NCBI GenBank assembly: GCA_023548195.1
Contig: JAJHZJ010000577.1
Location: 518,203-582,202, forward strand
Reading direction: 5' to 3'
Source of the DNA: Bettongia penicillata ogilbyi
Lineage: Eukaryota > Chordata > Mammalia > Diprotodontia > Potoroidae
Length of the DNA stretch: 64,000 bases
The notes beneath the pieces are model-generated. The model was given only the letters and a program-made list of their open reading frames with translations. It was not told the DNA's origin and searched no databases. Made by a program: the position numbers and the translations under genes. Shown piece after piece: positions 32,861-45,123 of the stretch; the first letter of the stretch is position 1; the number at the start of each line of letters is the position of its first letter.

Positions 32861-33074
32861 TAAGAAGGGCAATTTTGATGAAATGTAGAGAAATAATCTC
32901 TATCAATGTGTAAAAAACATGGAGAGATCAACTGAACCCAGAATGTGAAAGGTTTAGAGGCCAGATTTTTTAAAAAAAAAATTGATTCTGGAGATATTAT
33001 GGAGCTACTTATGTACCAGCATCTAATGCAGAAGATGAAAAGCAAAATTTCATAAAAAACTTGAGAAAAGATTT

Positions 33075-34170
33075 CAAAGTATATATAATATAAAGAATAT
33101 ACATATAATGTGTATGTATGCACATATTATTGTTAAATGATCAAAGGATATAACAGGCAGTTTTCCGACAAAGAATTCAAAGCTATGCATAGTCATATAA
33201 AATGATCTAAATCACTATTAATTAGACATTAAATTTATTATTAAATTATAAATTATTAATTTATGTTTATATGTTAAGTATATCAATATATTTATATAAT
33301 ATATAAGTATAGGATAATATATGTTTATATGTAAATACATTTAATAATAATTAAATGCAAATTAAAACAACTCTGAGATATTACAACATACCTATAAGAC
33401 TAGCTAATATGACAAAAAAAGGAAAATGATGAATATTGGAAGGGATGTTGGGAAACTGGGACACTAATACATTATTGGTGAAACTGTGAACTGATTTAAA
33501 CATTCTGTAGAGCAATTTGGAACTATACTGAAAGGGCTATAAAACTATTCATACCCTTTGACCAGTAATACCACTTCTAGGTCTATGTCCCAAAGACATC
33601 AAAAAAGGAAAAGGACCTATTGTACAAAATATTTATAGTATCTCTTTTTGAGCTACCTAGAATTGGGAATTGAAGTAATGCCCATTAATTGGGGACTAAA
33701 CAAACTGTGGTATATGATTGTGATGGAATATTATTGTGATGATAAAGATTTCAGAAAAACCTGGAAAGATTTACATGAACTGATGCAAAGTGAGCAGAAC
33801 CAGGAGGACATTGTACACAGTAACAACAATATTGTTTGATGAAGAACTGTGAATGATTTAGCTATTCTCAGCAATGCAATGATCCAAGACAATCTCAAAG
33901 GACTAGTGAAGCATACTATCCACCTCCAGAGAAAGAACTGATATTGTTTAAATACAGACTGAAGTATGCTATTTTTCATTTTTTCTTTAATTATTTTTCT
34001 TTTATTCAAGTCTTCTTATACAAAATGACTAATATGAAAATGTTTTACATGATTGCATGTGTATAATATATATCTGATTGCTTATCATTTTAGGGAGGGG
34101 AAAGGAGAGGCAGGGAGGGATAGAATTTGAAACTCAATTTTTTTTAACTGTTAAAAATAAAATAAAATAT
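33075..34170 (+). mobile_element. LINE-1 3' end (ORF2 C-terminus and 3' UTR)
   Basis: It contains, in order, 'gatcaaaggatataacaggc', 'gcaaattaaaacaactctga', 'cattattggtgaaactgtga', 'caatttggaactatactgaa' and 'taataccacttctaggtcta'. The frame at 33648-33839 reads PINWGLNKLWYMIVMEYY, the L1 ORF2 C-terminal motif, then KTWKDLHELM. The 3' UTR has a 'gggaggggaaaggagagg' purine tract and an AATAAAATAAAA end. An AT-rich insertion (33225-33350) splits the ORF. Confidence 0.85.
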
Positions 34171-34435
34171 TTTTACTTAAATATATTTATATTTAATATA
34201 AATTTATTTATAAATATTTCATATAATATATAATGTGTTATATATAATACAAATATTTATATTTAAAATAAAATAAATTGAAACATAAGTATATATTTTG
34301 ATGTTTGCATGCATGTATATGATACATGTGTTTATGTGTATGTATATCAGCTGTACATTTATACATTTACATATGCATATATACATACATATATACACAC
34401 ACTTACATATACATATACATATATACATGCATATA
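34171..34435. repeat. AT-rich and (TACA)n microsatellite
   Basis: TATA/TTTA-rich sequence, then CATG/TATACA repeats, directly behind the L1 A-tail. The frames here (69-84 codons) are low complexity. Confidence 0.85.
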
Positions 34436-34734
34436 AGAGACCTGAATACTCAGTCTCATCGTTGGAAATGTACATGGGCACAGAAAAGTTGGCAAAATTG
34501 TGCCAAAATATATGATATGGAATCAAAAAGTGAAAGAAACAAAAGTTTGTGATAACTTAGAAGCATAACACTTGTACATCATGAATATTTTTGTTTAGAA
34601 GAAGTTTTCAAGGTGCTAGACAAAACAAACACCAAACCCCACCAAACAAAATGATATTGCTATATGATGTCTTTTTTGTTTGTTTTGTATGTGTATGTGT
34701 GAAGGAGTGTTGCCTATGATTTAATTTGCTTAGG

Positions 34735-34920
34735 GAAGTCCCAGCGTGGGAAATTTTCTCTCCTGGAGTTCAGCAAGTGGCATGTAATTTATAATCTTAG
34801 AGAACAGCCTTGGACACTAACAGGCTGAGTGGATTGCCTGTGATTTCATAGCCAGCATATTCCATAAGCAAGAATTTATACTGAAACTTCCAAGGCTTCC
34901 CTCTATCCCCTAGACCACCT
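34735..34920 (-). mobile_element. Marsupial-type SINE, antisense (unnamed family)
   Basis: 'cttagggaagtcccagcgtg', 'cttagagaacagccttggac', 'ggctgagtggattgcctgtg' and 'ttccctctatcccctagacc' share block order with 42205-42345, 45163-45239 and 52480-52700. I recognise it as a recurrent SINE here but am unsure of its published name. Confidence 0.55.
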
Positions 34921-35954
34921 CTTAACATATGTTCTAGAATTTTTAGAGAAATTAAAGTCTGACTAATCAGCTTATAGATTTTAAATGTCATGGTTTTTTT
35001 TTGTTTTTTTTTTTTTGGTTTGTTCATTTTTGAGTTTCAGGATGATATTTGCCAGGCATACAGAACTTTTCTTCCATTTTTCAGTGAATTTTTCAATGCC
35101 AACAGGAGCTCAGTAACCACATCTGCCAGTAATAAACCTAGAATACAGTTTGGGTCAAGTACTTAGACTTTCTGAGGGAAGCTAGCTAGTCATTTTTTCC
35201 CCATCACTTTTGTTCAATCCCTTCCAGTGCTGTTAGAAAAAAAATCAGGCAAAATAAGTCATCATTCTTTTTTTCTCCTTCATCCGTTATCCTTGCCCCA
35301 TCTACTCTCAACATTAGTTTGACCCATTCTTTGATTTTCTTGGTTTCAACATTAGTCAATCTTGTTTCATGAAACAGTAAAAAAAAAAGCATTTGTAGAT
35401 AAATTAATAGTGATCTTGATATGAGGACAAGCTAAGCCAGATCATCTTGAAAACATTTGTAGATGAAATATGTAGAACAAATAGAGAGGAAATGGAAATG
35501 ATCAGATGGTATTTTATATTGATTTATCCTCACGGTTGCAAAAGAGGAACCATCATATTTGTATTCTTCTTGATCAGTACCTTTCATACTATATGAATGT
35601 GATTGTTGGATTCACACTATATTAGTTGGGTTTTCTCAAGTGATGTTTGAGGTATTATGGATACGATAGCAACTTGCACCATCCTTAAGTCCTGTTTTCT
35701 GTAGCCCTTTATGAAGCAATGTCTCATTAATTAACTAAGCAGTTATCTATACTCATGCACAAGCCACCCAAACCTGTCAAACAGCACAGAAAGGGCTGAG
35801 TAAGGAAGTACCATTACAGACATAGATTCTGAATTCTAGGGCTACAATAGAAAATTATTGCTTGGGTTTATGGGGGAAAATACTATAAAATATCTGCAAC
35901 TTCAAAGAACCCTTCTATATTTTTTGAGGAATCCACTTCTCTATTACAACCTTT
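34921..35954. other. Unannotated stretch
   Basis: AT-rich and unique-looking. The remaining minus-strand frames (62-76 codons) are not recognised. 34436-34734 is likewise unassigned. Confidence 0.3.
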
Positions 35955-36140
35955 TATATTCATTTTATTACATTACATTATTACATTATTATTATTACAT
36001 TTATTACATTACAATATTACATATTATTATTACATTTATTACATTACATTATTACATTATTACAATTATATATTATAAAATGATATATATATCATTTTAT
36101 ATTCATTTATTACAAAATGATAATTTTATTATCATTTTGT
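35955..36140. repeat. (TTAC/ATT)n microsatellite with palindromes
   Basis: ATTAC/ATT repeats are followed by a 28-bp perfect palindrome at 36074-36101 (tataaaatgatata and its complement). A hairpin with 12-bp perfect arms follows at 36112-36123 and 36129-36140. Confidence 0.9.
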
Positions 36141-36944
36141 CAAACCACATGATTTACTAGACATACTTTAACCATCTTTACAGGAATCATTAGAGTCTTC
36201 GGGATCAAGGACCACAGGAGACTGTGACTACTCATTATGACAATTCCCCCTCCCCTAACTCCCTACTCCTGAAGGAAAAGGAAGCCAGAAATCTAAGAAA
36301 GGCGCGATGTGAGCAAGGTACTCTGGTAAAGAGTGCCTGACCCTGTCTCAGACATATCCAAAGAGGATGTCATCACTATGTTAAAAAAAAAAGAACAAAG
36401 CTGGAAGAATCTGGAGCCAAGGATGGGGAGAGGACTTCTGTTAGTCTCTGACACAGTTTGTAAGCCAAGCACCTTGAAGTGTCAGCAACTGGAGTCTATG
36501 AAGACATGAACTCCAGAGCATGACTGAGAGAGAAAGGAAAGGCAGCATGGTGGAGAGGTTCAGTGCCATGTGTTGGTATTACTGCTATTGCCACCCAAGT
36601 TGGGAATAAGATGCTAGAAAAGTACTGTCGTTGCTCCATTTCAATCTTTTCTTCTGAATACTCTACTGGATCTTTGTTTTCATTATTATGGTATTTCTGC
36701 TATGTCACAATACACATCCTTCTACAAGTGTGTCAATACCCCTCCCATAATACTTTACCATATGTCTAAATCTCTTGATAATGTATGTATAACAGTGGAA
36801 CAGTTAGGCTGCCCATTGGTTATCTCTCACTATTGTCACATAACTAATTCATCATATTTTCTAATCTTATTTTTTTCATTGATAATATTTTGGAGCATAT
36901 CTCCTGCCCTCTCCATTTGTTTCTGCACAGTCTTTTAAGAGGCC
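36141..36944. other. Unannotated stretch
   Basis: No repeat is recognised. Frames of 68 and 78 codons (36563-36938) are not recognised. Confidence 0.3.
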
Positions 36945-37765
36945 AACTTAAATTCTTTGAAGATTGTGGTATGCCATGATTCAAAATCATAGAGTCCTAT
37001 AGGAAAGATGTTGATGGTCCCTTTGCATGGGCAGAGGTTTGGGGATATTGAAACCTCTGAACAATTTCCCAAAGGCAGTCAAGCCCTTTCTCCTCTCCTT
37101 ATTTAATTCTGGACTTAATTTGTTGTCCCTTTAAAGCATTTACTCAAGATATATGTCTTGAAGGGCCAGAAATAATGGTTGTACATCCAATTTCTTATCA
37201 CATTCTGAAAAAAGAGATAATATTCATGCACTTGGTTTTCACAGCATAGATAGTTGGGCTAAACTTTTTTGAGAAATTATGGATATAATTTAAGATATGC
37301 TGTAACATTCTATAGCTTGAAACAAAATCCAAAATGGCATCTGCAAACAGGAATACCTGGAGGACCTTGTTATCAATAAGGAATACTTCTTCCACTTAGA
37401 CTCTAGAATGAAAATCCTATAAGACTACAGCAAACAGTTTTCATATATTGCCTTCTTTTTGTGACTGATTAAAAAAAGAGGGTTGTTGAACAGAGTTACA
37501 CCTATAATTCCACTTTTTCAAGGAACCTTAGATGATTTTGATATGTGCATGGGATGAATTATGATGGCTATTATCAAACTTTTTGTATATGTGATTTTCT
37601 CTCCACTACTTCTGACTGTTTTGTGAAATGATCATGTTCACACAGTGGAGCACTTACAAGGGCAACTTTTAAATCTATAAGTTGCAAGGCCAATGCATAT
37701 TTGTATAGGAATAGGGAGTGTCTTCATTGGAATCTACTTATAACAATAAAATCACATATACAATT

Positions 37766-39908
37766 AAAAATTATTATTTAAAACATATTTCCCAAATACA
37801 TGTAGAGATTTTTAAGCATTATTTTTTAAACGTTGATTTCCAAATTCTCTCCCTCCCTCCCATGCCCCTCTTCAAGAATGAAAGAAATTTTAATTACACA
37901 GAAGAAGTCATTTAAAATATATTTTCATATTAGTCTGGCTGCCACAGAAAACACAAGCAAAATAAAACAAAAATACAAAGAGTAAAAGTATGCTTTAAAT
38001 TGCATTCAGAGTTCATCAGCTCTCTTTCTGGAAGTGGATAGCATTTCTTACCATGGGTCCTTTGGAATTGTGTTGGATCATTGCCATGATCAGAGTAGCT
38101 ACGTCACCGTTGATCATCCTTAAAATATTACTGTTTTATATGAAATGTTCTCCTGGTTCTGCTCACTTCACATTTCATGAGTTCACGTAGCTCTTTCCAG
38201 TTTTTCCCCTGAATCCACCTTGTTTGTTATTTCTTATAGCATAATAGTATTCCATCACAATCGCATACCAAAATTTGTTCAACCATTCCCCAATTGATGG
38301 GCATCCCCTTAATTTCCAATTCTTTGTCAGTTCAAAAAAAAAGTTGCTATTTTTTTTTGTAGAAACATTTACTTTTCCATTTTCTTTTATCTGTTTGGGA
38401 TACAGACATATTAGTGGTACTTCTGGATCAAAGGGCATGCATAGTTTTATAACCCTGTGAGTCTAGTTCGAAATTGTTCTCCAAAAAGGTTGCACTAGTT
38501 CTCAACTCCACCAACATGTGCATTAGTGTCCCAATATTTTCATATCCCTCCAAGTATTTGTCATTTTCCTTTTCTGTCATCTTAGCCAATCTGATAGTTG
38601 TGAGGTGGTATCTGAGAATTGTTTTAATTTTCATTTTTCTAATCAGTAGTGATTAGAACATTTTTATATGACTATTGATAGCTTTGATTTCTTCTTCTGA
38701 AAATTGTTCTTATCCTTTGACCATTTATCAAATGATGAATGACATTTATTTTTATAAAGCTGACTCAATTCCTTATGAATTTGAGAAATGAGGTCCTTGT
38801 CAGAGAAATTTGCTGTGAAATCCCTCCCTCTCCCCCAGTTTTCTGTTTTCCTTCTAATTTGACTGGATTGCTTTTATTTATGCATTTTTAAAAATTTCAT
38901 GTAGTCAAAATTATCCATTTTACATCCTGTGATGCTCTCTAACTTTTTTTTTTTGCTCATAAACTCTTCTCTTACCCATAGATCTAACAGGTAAAATTTT
39001 TCAATGTTTCCCTAATTTACTTCTGATATGACCCTATATGTCTAAAACATTTATTCATTTTAACCTCATCTTAATATATGTTATGAGATATTGATCTATG
39101 CCTAGTTTTTTGCCAAAATTCTTTCAGTTTTATCAGCAATTTTTATCAAACGAGGAATTTTTACCCCCAAAGCTTTGATCTTGAGCCTATCAAACAATAG
39201 AATACTACATACTATTGCATGTTGTATACTTAAGGGGAGCTAGGTGGTACAGTCGATAGAGACTGGAATGAGGAAGACCTGAATTCAAATTGGGCCTCAG
39301 ATACAGCTGTGTGACATCGGGCGAATCATTTAACCCTCTTTGACTCAGTTTCCTCATCTGTAAAATAAGCTGGAGAAGGAAATGGCAAACTATTATGGAA
39401 CTTTTGTAAGAAAACCCAAAATGGGATCATAGAGTCAGACAGACTGAACCAACTGGACAACAACAGCAGTTGTGTGTCTAATCCATTTCACTTATCCACC
39501 ACTCTACTTCTTATCTGGTTCCAGATTGTGAAGACGATTACCACTTTGTAATGTAGTTTGAAATCTGTATCTATTAGCTCACTTTCCTTCACGTATTTTT
39601 TTCTTTCATTGAATCCTTTGATATTCTTGACCTCTTGTTCTTTGAGATGAATTTTATTACTATATTTTATTCCTCCATAAAATAATACTTGGCTGGCTTG
39701 ATTGTTAGGGTACAGAACAAGGAAGTGATGAGGAAGTGTTATCGTTACTGATTCAAGCTAACCATAAGAAATTAATATTTCTTCTATTGTTAAGATCTGT
39801 CTTTATTTCTGTTAATAAGTGTTTTGTAATTGCGCTCTTGAAATCTGTAGGTTTGTCTTGGCAGGTAGATTCCCAAGTTTCTTCATTGGCAACTTCCTTT
39901 ACCAAATG
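37766..39908 (-). mobile_element. 5'-truncated LINE-1 inserted in RTE
   Basis: The L1 spans the ORF2 C-terminal domain and the 3' UTR. The minus-strand frame at 38175-38438 reads CPSIGEWLNKFWYAIVMEYY, the L1 ORF2 C-terminal motif, and the region near 38880-39200 keeps L1 block order ('aaattatccattttacatcc', 'gatattgatctatgcctagt'). Flanks are AAATCACATATACAATT (37749-37765) and AAATCACAAATCCAATT (39909-39925), a 17-bp target duplication with two mismatches. An RTE-tailed SINE (39235-39475) sits inside. Confidence 0.85.
39235..39475 (+). mobile_element. tRNA-headed SINE with RTE-type tail
   Basis: 'aggggagctaggtggtacag', 'gaagacctgaattcaaattg', 'tgactcagtttcctcatctg', 'ctggagaaggaaatggcaaa' and a tail 'gggatcatagagtcagacag' ending in AACAACAGCAG. 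It lies within the L1. Confidence 0.9.
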
Positions 39909-40737
39909 AAATCACAAATCCAATTGAAAAAAAAAATTCTTTAACTTCCCTAATTCTGCTTCTTAAAATTTTACAAATGAGTTTTTTTATCCTAAAATGA
40001 CATTATCCTTGGCTGTCATATATCTCTTCTTGGAAATTATATTGTCTGTTGATACAGGTGATTTGTAGGTTCTTTTAATTCTTCCTCTTCTGGTGATTTA
40101 TTTACATTGATTAAACTTTCTCATGATATTGTGATAGTTGGTACTGATATCAGTTCTTTTATCGTTTTCCCATTTTTTTCAGCACCAACAGTCTAATTTG
40201 TACGAGTTGGAATAGGCTTTGTTTGCTATGCTTTCTTATCATTTTTATTCATTTTTTCTAATTTATCATTGATGTTGTATCTTTGTTATAGAAAGCTGGA
40301 ATACAGAGATAGTTGATAGAGAAACTAATAACATTATTAGAGTCAATGCTTGTCAGTTAAAGTATAATCTGTGTGTGATATCATTAGTACTCATCAATTC
40401 TCTTCTTGAAGAAAATATTCACAAATCTTTGGGCTCTCTCCTTTCTTAATTTTAGACTATCTTTACCAAAATGTATTTTTGTACTCCTCCCCTAGGATTA
40501 AAATATGTGTTCATTTAATTTGTGAGATGTTGATGAGCTCTTTGCATGATTTTTCCACTTCTTCATTCTCTTCATATCCTCTGGATATTTGTATGTACAT
40601 TAGAAATATCTTAATGGCAATCTTTTTGCAAATGGTTATGATGAGCACTGCAATGCAAGGCAACCAAGTATCCAATGAAAAGATGTATCTTGCTGCCAAT
40701 GACTCATGATTATACCAGTTCAAATTCTTTATTTTAT

Positions 40738-40927
40738 AGGATCATAAATTATAGGGTCATAGACTCAGAGTTGGAAGGGACCTTAGAGGTCATCAAGTCC
40801 AATCCTCTCATTTTCCAGATGAAGAAACTGAGGCAGACAAAGGATAAGTGACTTTCCCAGGGTCATAAAGCTAGTAACTACCAGAGATAGGATTTGAACT
40901 AAGGTCTTCCTGACTCCTGAACTACTT
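40738..40927 (-). mobile_element. WSINE-type SINE
   Basis: 'gggtcatagactcagagttg', 'gaagggaccttagaggtcat', 'gatgaagaaactgaggcaga' and 'ggtcttcctgactcctg' give the full antisense WSINE. It interrupts the RTE endonuclease region. Confidence 0.9.
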
Positions 40928-41115
40928 TTCAGTTTAGATGTTTTTCCAAGGAAAACCTGTGAACCATCCTTCCACTTAGCTGTAGCTTCCTTGTTTCTTT
41001 CGGGTTCATTTGTAGTGACAATATGACAGTGGACATGATTCAGGTCATTGGACAAGGATCTTACATTTAGAGTACTCAATAGCTGTGTTACTGTCTACAG
41101 AACATCTAAACACTA

Positions 41116-42204
41116 AACATTCTTAATCTTCTATACTTAGTCTTTTTTTTAACCACTCCGCCACCATCACTACAGCATATAGAACAGGATGAAATGGGAC
41201 AGAAGAAAGTTTTGTGGTTTGCTTGTTTCTTTCATGTCTCTCTATGATCATAGCATTTTTCACTAAGTAGCCAGTCAACTGGTGATGTTTCCTTCTATTT
41301 AGTTATCCCAGTGTTTAGAAAATAAACATAGCTACAGTCTATAATTAGAACCACTTAGAAAGCCTTTTTAATATGGTAGAACTGATCAAAGATTCAGGTG
41401 TGCTGCCCTAGACTTAGAGAAACCAAGGTTATTTTCATGGCACAGTGAGCGAGGTGGGAGGACTCTGGGAGACTTTTTTCTCCATGTAATGTTTACAGAT
41501 CTAGACATAAAATTAGTTTCAGTAAAAATCAATAGATTGGTAAACAAATAAATGGGCAAATGAATGAACAAATAAATAGACTGACATCTTGTGCCATTTT
41601 CTTTTCCCACATTATAGTCCATATATATTCCCACAGGATAAGAAGAAAGGAGATACTATACATAAATCATAAAGTTCTTAGGAAGTGAATGAAGCCCGAG
41701 GGAGTCAGAAATGAAGTATATACAAAGAATATATATTTTTCTTGCCCCTTCACAGAAAGGGAAGATGCTTTTCCTTTTTACCTGACAAATGCCTCTTTCA
41801 TTTCTATGGGAGATTGTGCAAATGTGTGAAGCAGTCAGATCCACTAGCCTCATTCTTTTGGACCTGATATCAGCCTAAAGTGTAGTCCTTTCCCAGAGGC
41901 ATTTCAATCTGAAGTTAAGCTTAAGTTAAGATCTAGTTTTATGAAAGAAATTTCAAGTCTATACCGGTGGGTAGGACAAGTCTATACCAGCTAAGAAGAG
42001 CGTTAGTCTATTTCTTGATATGGTGCCTTCCTTGAAAAGATTGAATTAAATTTAGGTAAACTGGGATGTTACCTGTGGTACAAGATACTGGGGCACACAA
42101 TAAGGAATACTTCTTAAAAAAATTAATTATTATTCATAATAATTCATTATTAAACACATTATTCATTTTTGTTGAACCTATTATTTCATTATTATAGAGC
42201 ATTC
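41116..42204. other. Unannotated stretch
   Basis: Mostly unrecognised. A short imperfect tandem of 'aagtctatacc' occurs near 41957-41990. The minus-strand frames (65-82 codons) are not recognised. Confidence 0.3.
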
Positions 42205-42340
42205 TTTGTGATGAAGCTCCTACCAATGCAGATAAGAAACTGCTTCTAAAATTTTAGTCACTTACCTGGAGCTTAAGTATCAGAGCCTGAATTTAAACCC
42301 AGATCTCCCTGATTCAGATGTCAGCTCTCCAATGTGTGTT
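42205..42340 (-). mobile_element. Marsupial-type SINE, antisense (unnamed family)
   Basis: 'gaagctcctaccaatgcaga' followed by 'ttagtcacttacctggagct' and 'cctgaatttaaacccagatc' shares order with 52480-52700. It ends at the HAL1 insertion site. Confidence 0.55.
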
Positions 42341-42642
42341 CTATTATCCTTTCTTTTCTTTTTTTTATTTATTTAACTTTTTACATTCATTTTCACAAAA
42401 TTTTGGGTTCCAATTTTTTCTCCCCTTTTATCCCCTCCCCCCATCCCAATACACCGAGCAATCTAATTTTCCCTATCTCCAATCTGCCCTCTCTTCTGTC
42501 ATCCCTCCCTTCTCTTGTCACCATCTTCTCTTTTGTCCTGTAGGGCCAGATGACTTTCTATTCCTCATTAACTGTATGCCTTATTTCCTAGTAGCAACAA
42601 CAATACTAAACAGTTGTTCCTAAAATTTGAGTTCCAAATTCT

Positions 42643-42663
42643 CCCCATCCCTCCCTCCCCACC
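42643..42663 (-). other. Putative G-quadruplex motif in HAL1 3' region
   Basis: The sense (minus) strand has five G-runs of three or four separated by one or two bases. The homologous tract at 53337-53362 in another copy has four G-runs. Confidence 0.6.
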
Positions 42664-43376
42664 CATTCCCTTTGGGAAGGCAGGCAATTCAATATAGGCC
42701 ATATCTGTGTACTTTTGCAAATGACTTCCATAATAGCCGTGTTGTGTAAGACTAACTGAATTACCCTCCATCCTATCCTGCCCCTCATTGTTTCTATTCT
42801 GTCTTTTGATCCTGTCCCTCCCTGAGTGTTGACTTCAAATTGCTCCCTCCTCCCATTGCCCTCCCTTCCATCATCCCCCCCATGCTTATCTCCTTCTCCC
42901 CCACTTTCCTGTACTGTAAGATAGGTTTTCATACCAAAATGAGTGTGCATTTTATTCCTTCCTTTAGTCAGATGTAATGAGGGTAAACTTCTTGTTTTTT
43001 TTCTCAGTTCTCCTCTTTTCCCCTCCACTAAAAGGTCTCCTGCTTGCCTCTTAAATGACATATAATTTACCCCATTCCATTTCACCTGCTTTCCTCCCCC
43101 TACATTTCTCTCTCACCATTTACCTCAATTTTTTTAAAGATATGGTCCCATCCTATTCACTTCACTCTGTGCTTTCTGTCACTGTATGTGCATGCATGTG
43201 TGTATGTGTGTGTGCATGCATGCATGTACATGTGTGTGTGTGATCCCACCAACTACCCAGATACTGAAAAGTTTTAAGAGTTACAAATATTGTCCTTCCA
43301 TGTAGGAATGTAAACGGTTCACTTTTGGTAAGTCCCTTATGATTTCTCTTTGCTGTTTATTTTTTCATGCTTCTTC

Positions 43377-44478
43377 TCATTCTTGTGTTTGAAAGTCAAA
43401 TTTTCTTTTCAGCTCTGGTCTTTTCATCAAGAATGCTTGAAAGTCCTCTGTTTCATTGAAAGACCATATTTTCCCCTGAAGTATTATACTCAGTTTAGCT
43501 GGGTAGGTGATTCTTGGTTTGAGTCCTAGTTCCTTTGACTTCTGGAATATCCTATTCCACACCCTTCGATCCCTTAATGTAGAAGCTGCTAGATCTTGGG
43601 TTGTCCTGATTTTATTTCCACAATACTGGAATTCTTTCTTTCCAGCTGCTTGCAAGATTTTCTCCTTGACCTGGGAGTTCTGGAATTTGGCCACAATGTT
43701 CCTAGGAGTTTCTCTTTTTGGATCTCTTTCAGGTGGTGATCGATGGATTCTTTCAATACTTATTTTGCCCTCTGGTTCTAGAATGTCAGGGCAGTTTTTC
43801 CTCGATAATTTCATGGAAGATGATGTCTAGGCTCTTTTTTTGATCATGGCTTTCAGGTAGTCCCGTAATTTTTAAGTTGTCTCTCCTGGATCTATTTTCC
43901 AGGTCAGTTGTTTTTCCCATGAGATAGTTCACATTCGCTTCCATTTTTTCATTCTTTTGGTTTTGTTTGGTGATTTTTTGGTTTTTGATAAAGTCATTAG
44001 ACTCCATCTGTTCCATTCTAATTTTGAGAGAACTATTATCTTCAGTGAGCTTTTGAACCTCTTTTTCCATTTGGCTAATTCTGCTTTTGAAAGCTTTCTT
44101 CACCTCATTGACTTTTTGAACCTCTTTTGCCAATTGAGTGAGCCTATTCTTCAAGGTGTTGTTTTCTTCAACATTTTTTTGGGTCTCCTTTAGCAAGGTA
44201 TTGACCAGTTTTTCATACTTTTCTTGCATCTCTCTCATTTCTCTTCCCAGTTTTTCCTCTATCTGTCTAACTTGATTTTCAAAATCCTTTTTGAGCTCTT
44301 CCAAGGCCTGAGCCCACCCAACATCCCCCTGGGGTGTCTGGGATACAGAGACCCCGACCTCCACGTCTTTTCCTAATGGCAAGAATATCTCCTCGTTGTC
44401 AGAACCAAATGGCGGGAATATTTGCACCTGCTCAAAGAAGCTCTCTATAGTCTTATTTTTCTTCCCTTTTCTGGGCAT
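43377..44478 (-). pseudogene. HAL1 ORF1 (L1 ORF1p-like), one frameshift
   Basis: An L1 ORF1p-like RNA-binding protein of about 367 codons. The first frame (44478-43786, 230 residues) starts MPRKGKKNKTIESFF. It has a heptad-rich coiled coil at residues ~58-190 (KEVQK, QMEKEVQKL), then the RRM entry DLENRSRRDNLKITGLPE at 193-209. A one-base shift near 43793-43800 moves the reading to a second frame (to 43377). That frame has the RRM end and C-terminal domain: RNIVAKFQNSQVKEKILQAA, then RITYPAKLSIILQGKIW, the counterparts of the RHIIVRF and VTYPAKLSFISEGEI motifs of human L1 ORF1p. No other stop or shift is present. The start ATG is followed directly by the conserved basic N-terminus. Function expected by family: trimeric RNA chaperone in the retrotransposon RNP. 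It is inactive as written unless frameshifting occurs. Confidence 0.9.
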
Positions 44479-45123
44479 TTTTCCAGCCAGTTACTTGACT
44501 TCTGAGATTCCTGTCCACCCCCCCCTAGATCCGCCCAGCTAGTGCTTGGAGTGTGAGATTCAAATGGGCTTTCCACAGCAGATGAAACTGCTGTTCAATG
44601 TGAGCTTTAGTTCTGGTGCTGGGGTGGGGACAAGGCCACCTCCCAGGCTCAGTGCCCTCAGGGGCTTTATGCAGAGACCTTCAGTAATGCAGATCCTGCC
44701 TGCTGCTGGGGGCCGCCGCTGCTGCCTCCGCTGCTTCCTGCTCGCGCCTCTGCCTCCCCCGCTTCCTCCCAAGGGGGCCCGAGTCACGGAGACACCCTGC
44801 TCCCCTCTCAGCCAGCCCAGGCGTCTCTGTCACTGACCTGTAGCGTTTGTGGGCGGAGGGACCTTCCTGGCCACCACAGGTTCCATCCCTGAAGCCTGCT
44901 CGGATCAGCTTCTCTGGGGCCACGGCCAGGGCAGCTCTGGGGTGGACTCTGCTTTCCAGGGTGCCACGGACCCTGGGGATGGCTCTCCAGGGCTCTCTGG
45001 AACGGAAATCTCTTCCACTGTGTTTCTGCACACCCTTCAGTGATCCAGAACTTGTGGGGAGCTCTTCTTACATTAAATCCATGGGCTGTGGGTTGGGAGC
45101 TAGCATACATGAGTCTTTCTACT

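Larger units (their letters stand above)
36945..41115 (-). mobile_element. RTE/BovB-type LINE remnant, interrupted twice
   Basis: The own sequence is about 1.8 kb in three blocks on the minus strand. Block 1 (about 41115-40928) reads MSTLNVRSLS...WKDGSQVFLG, the start of the RTE apurinic endonuclease. Block 2 (40735-39926) carries IFLMYIQISRGYEENEEVEK, a decayed form of the VYAPTSxxEE endonuclease motif, and DYTLTDKH, matching the (I)DYILxDKR region. Block 3 (37748-36945) carries the reverse transcriptase box as FADA instead of FADD (37336-37347), then a YxYLG-type region and RRRAGxxAFGKL-like residues. Inserts are a WSINE (40738-40927) and an L1 (37766-39908). Stops and shifts are frequent, so it is inactive. 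It is a plausible relative of the LINE that mobilised the RTE-tailed SINEs. Confidence 0.75.
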
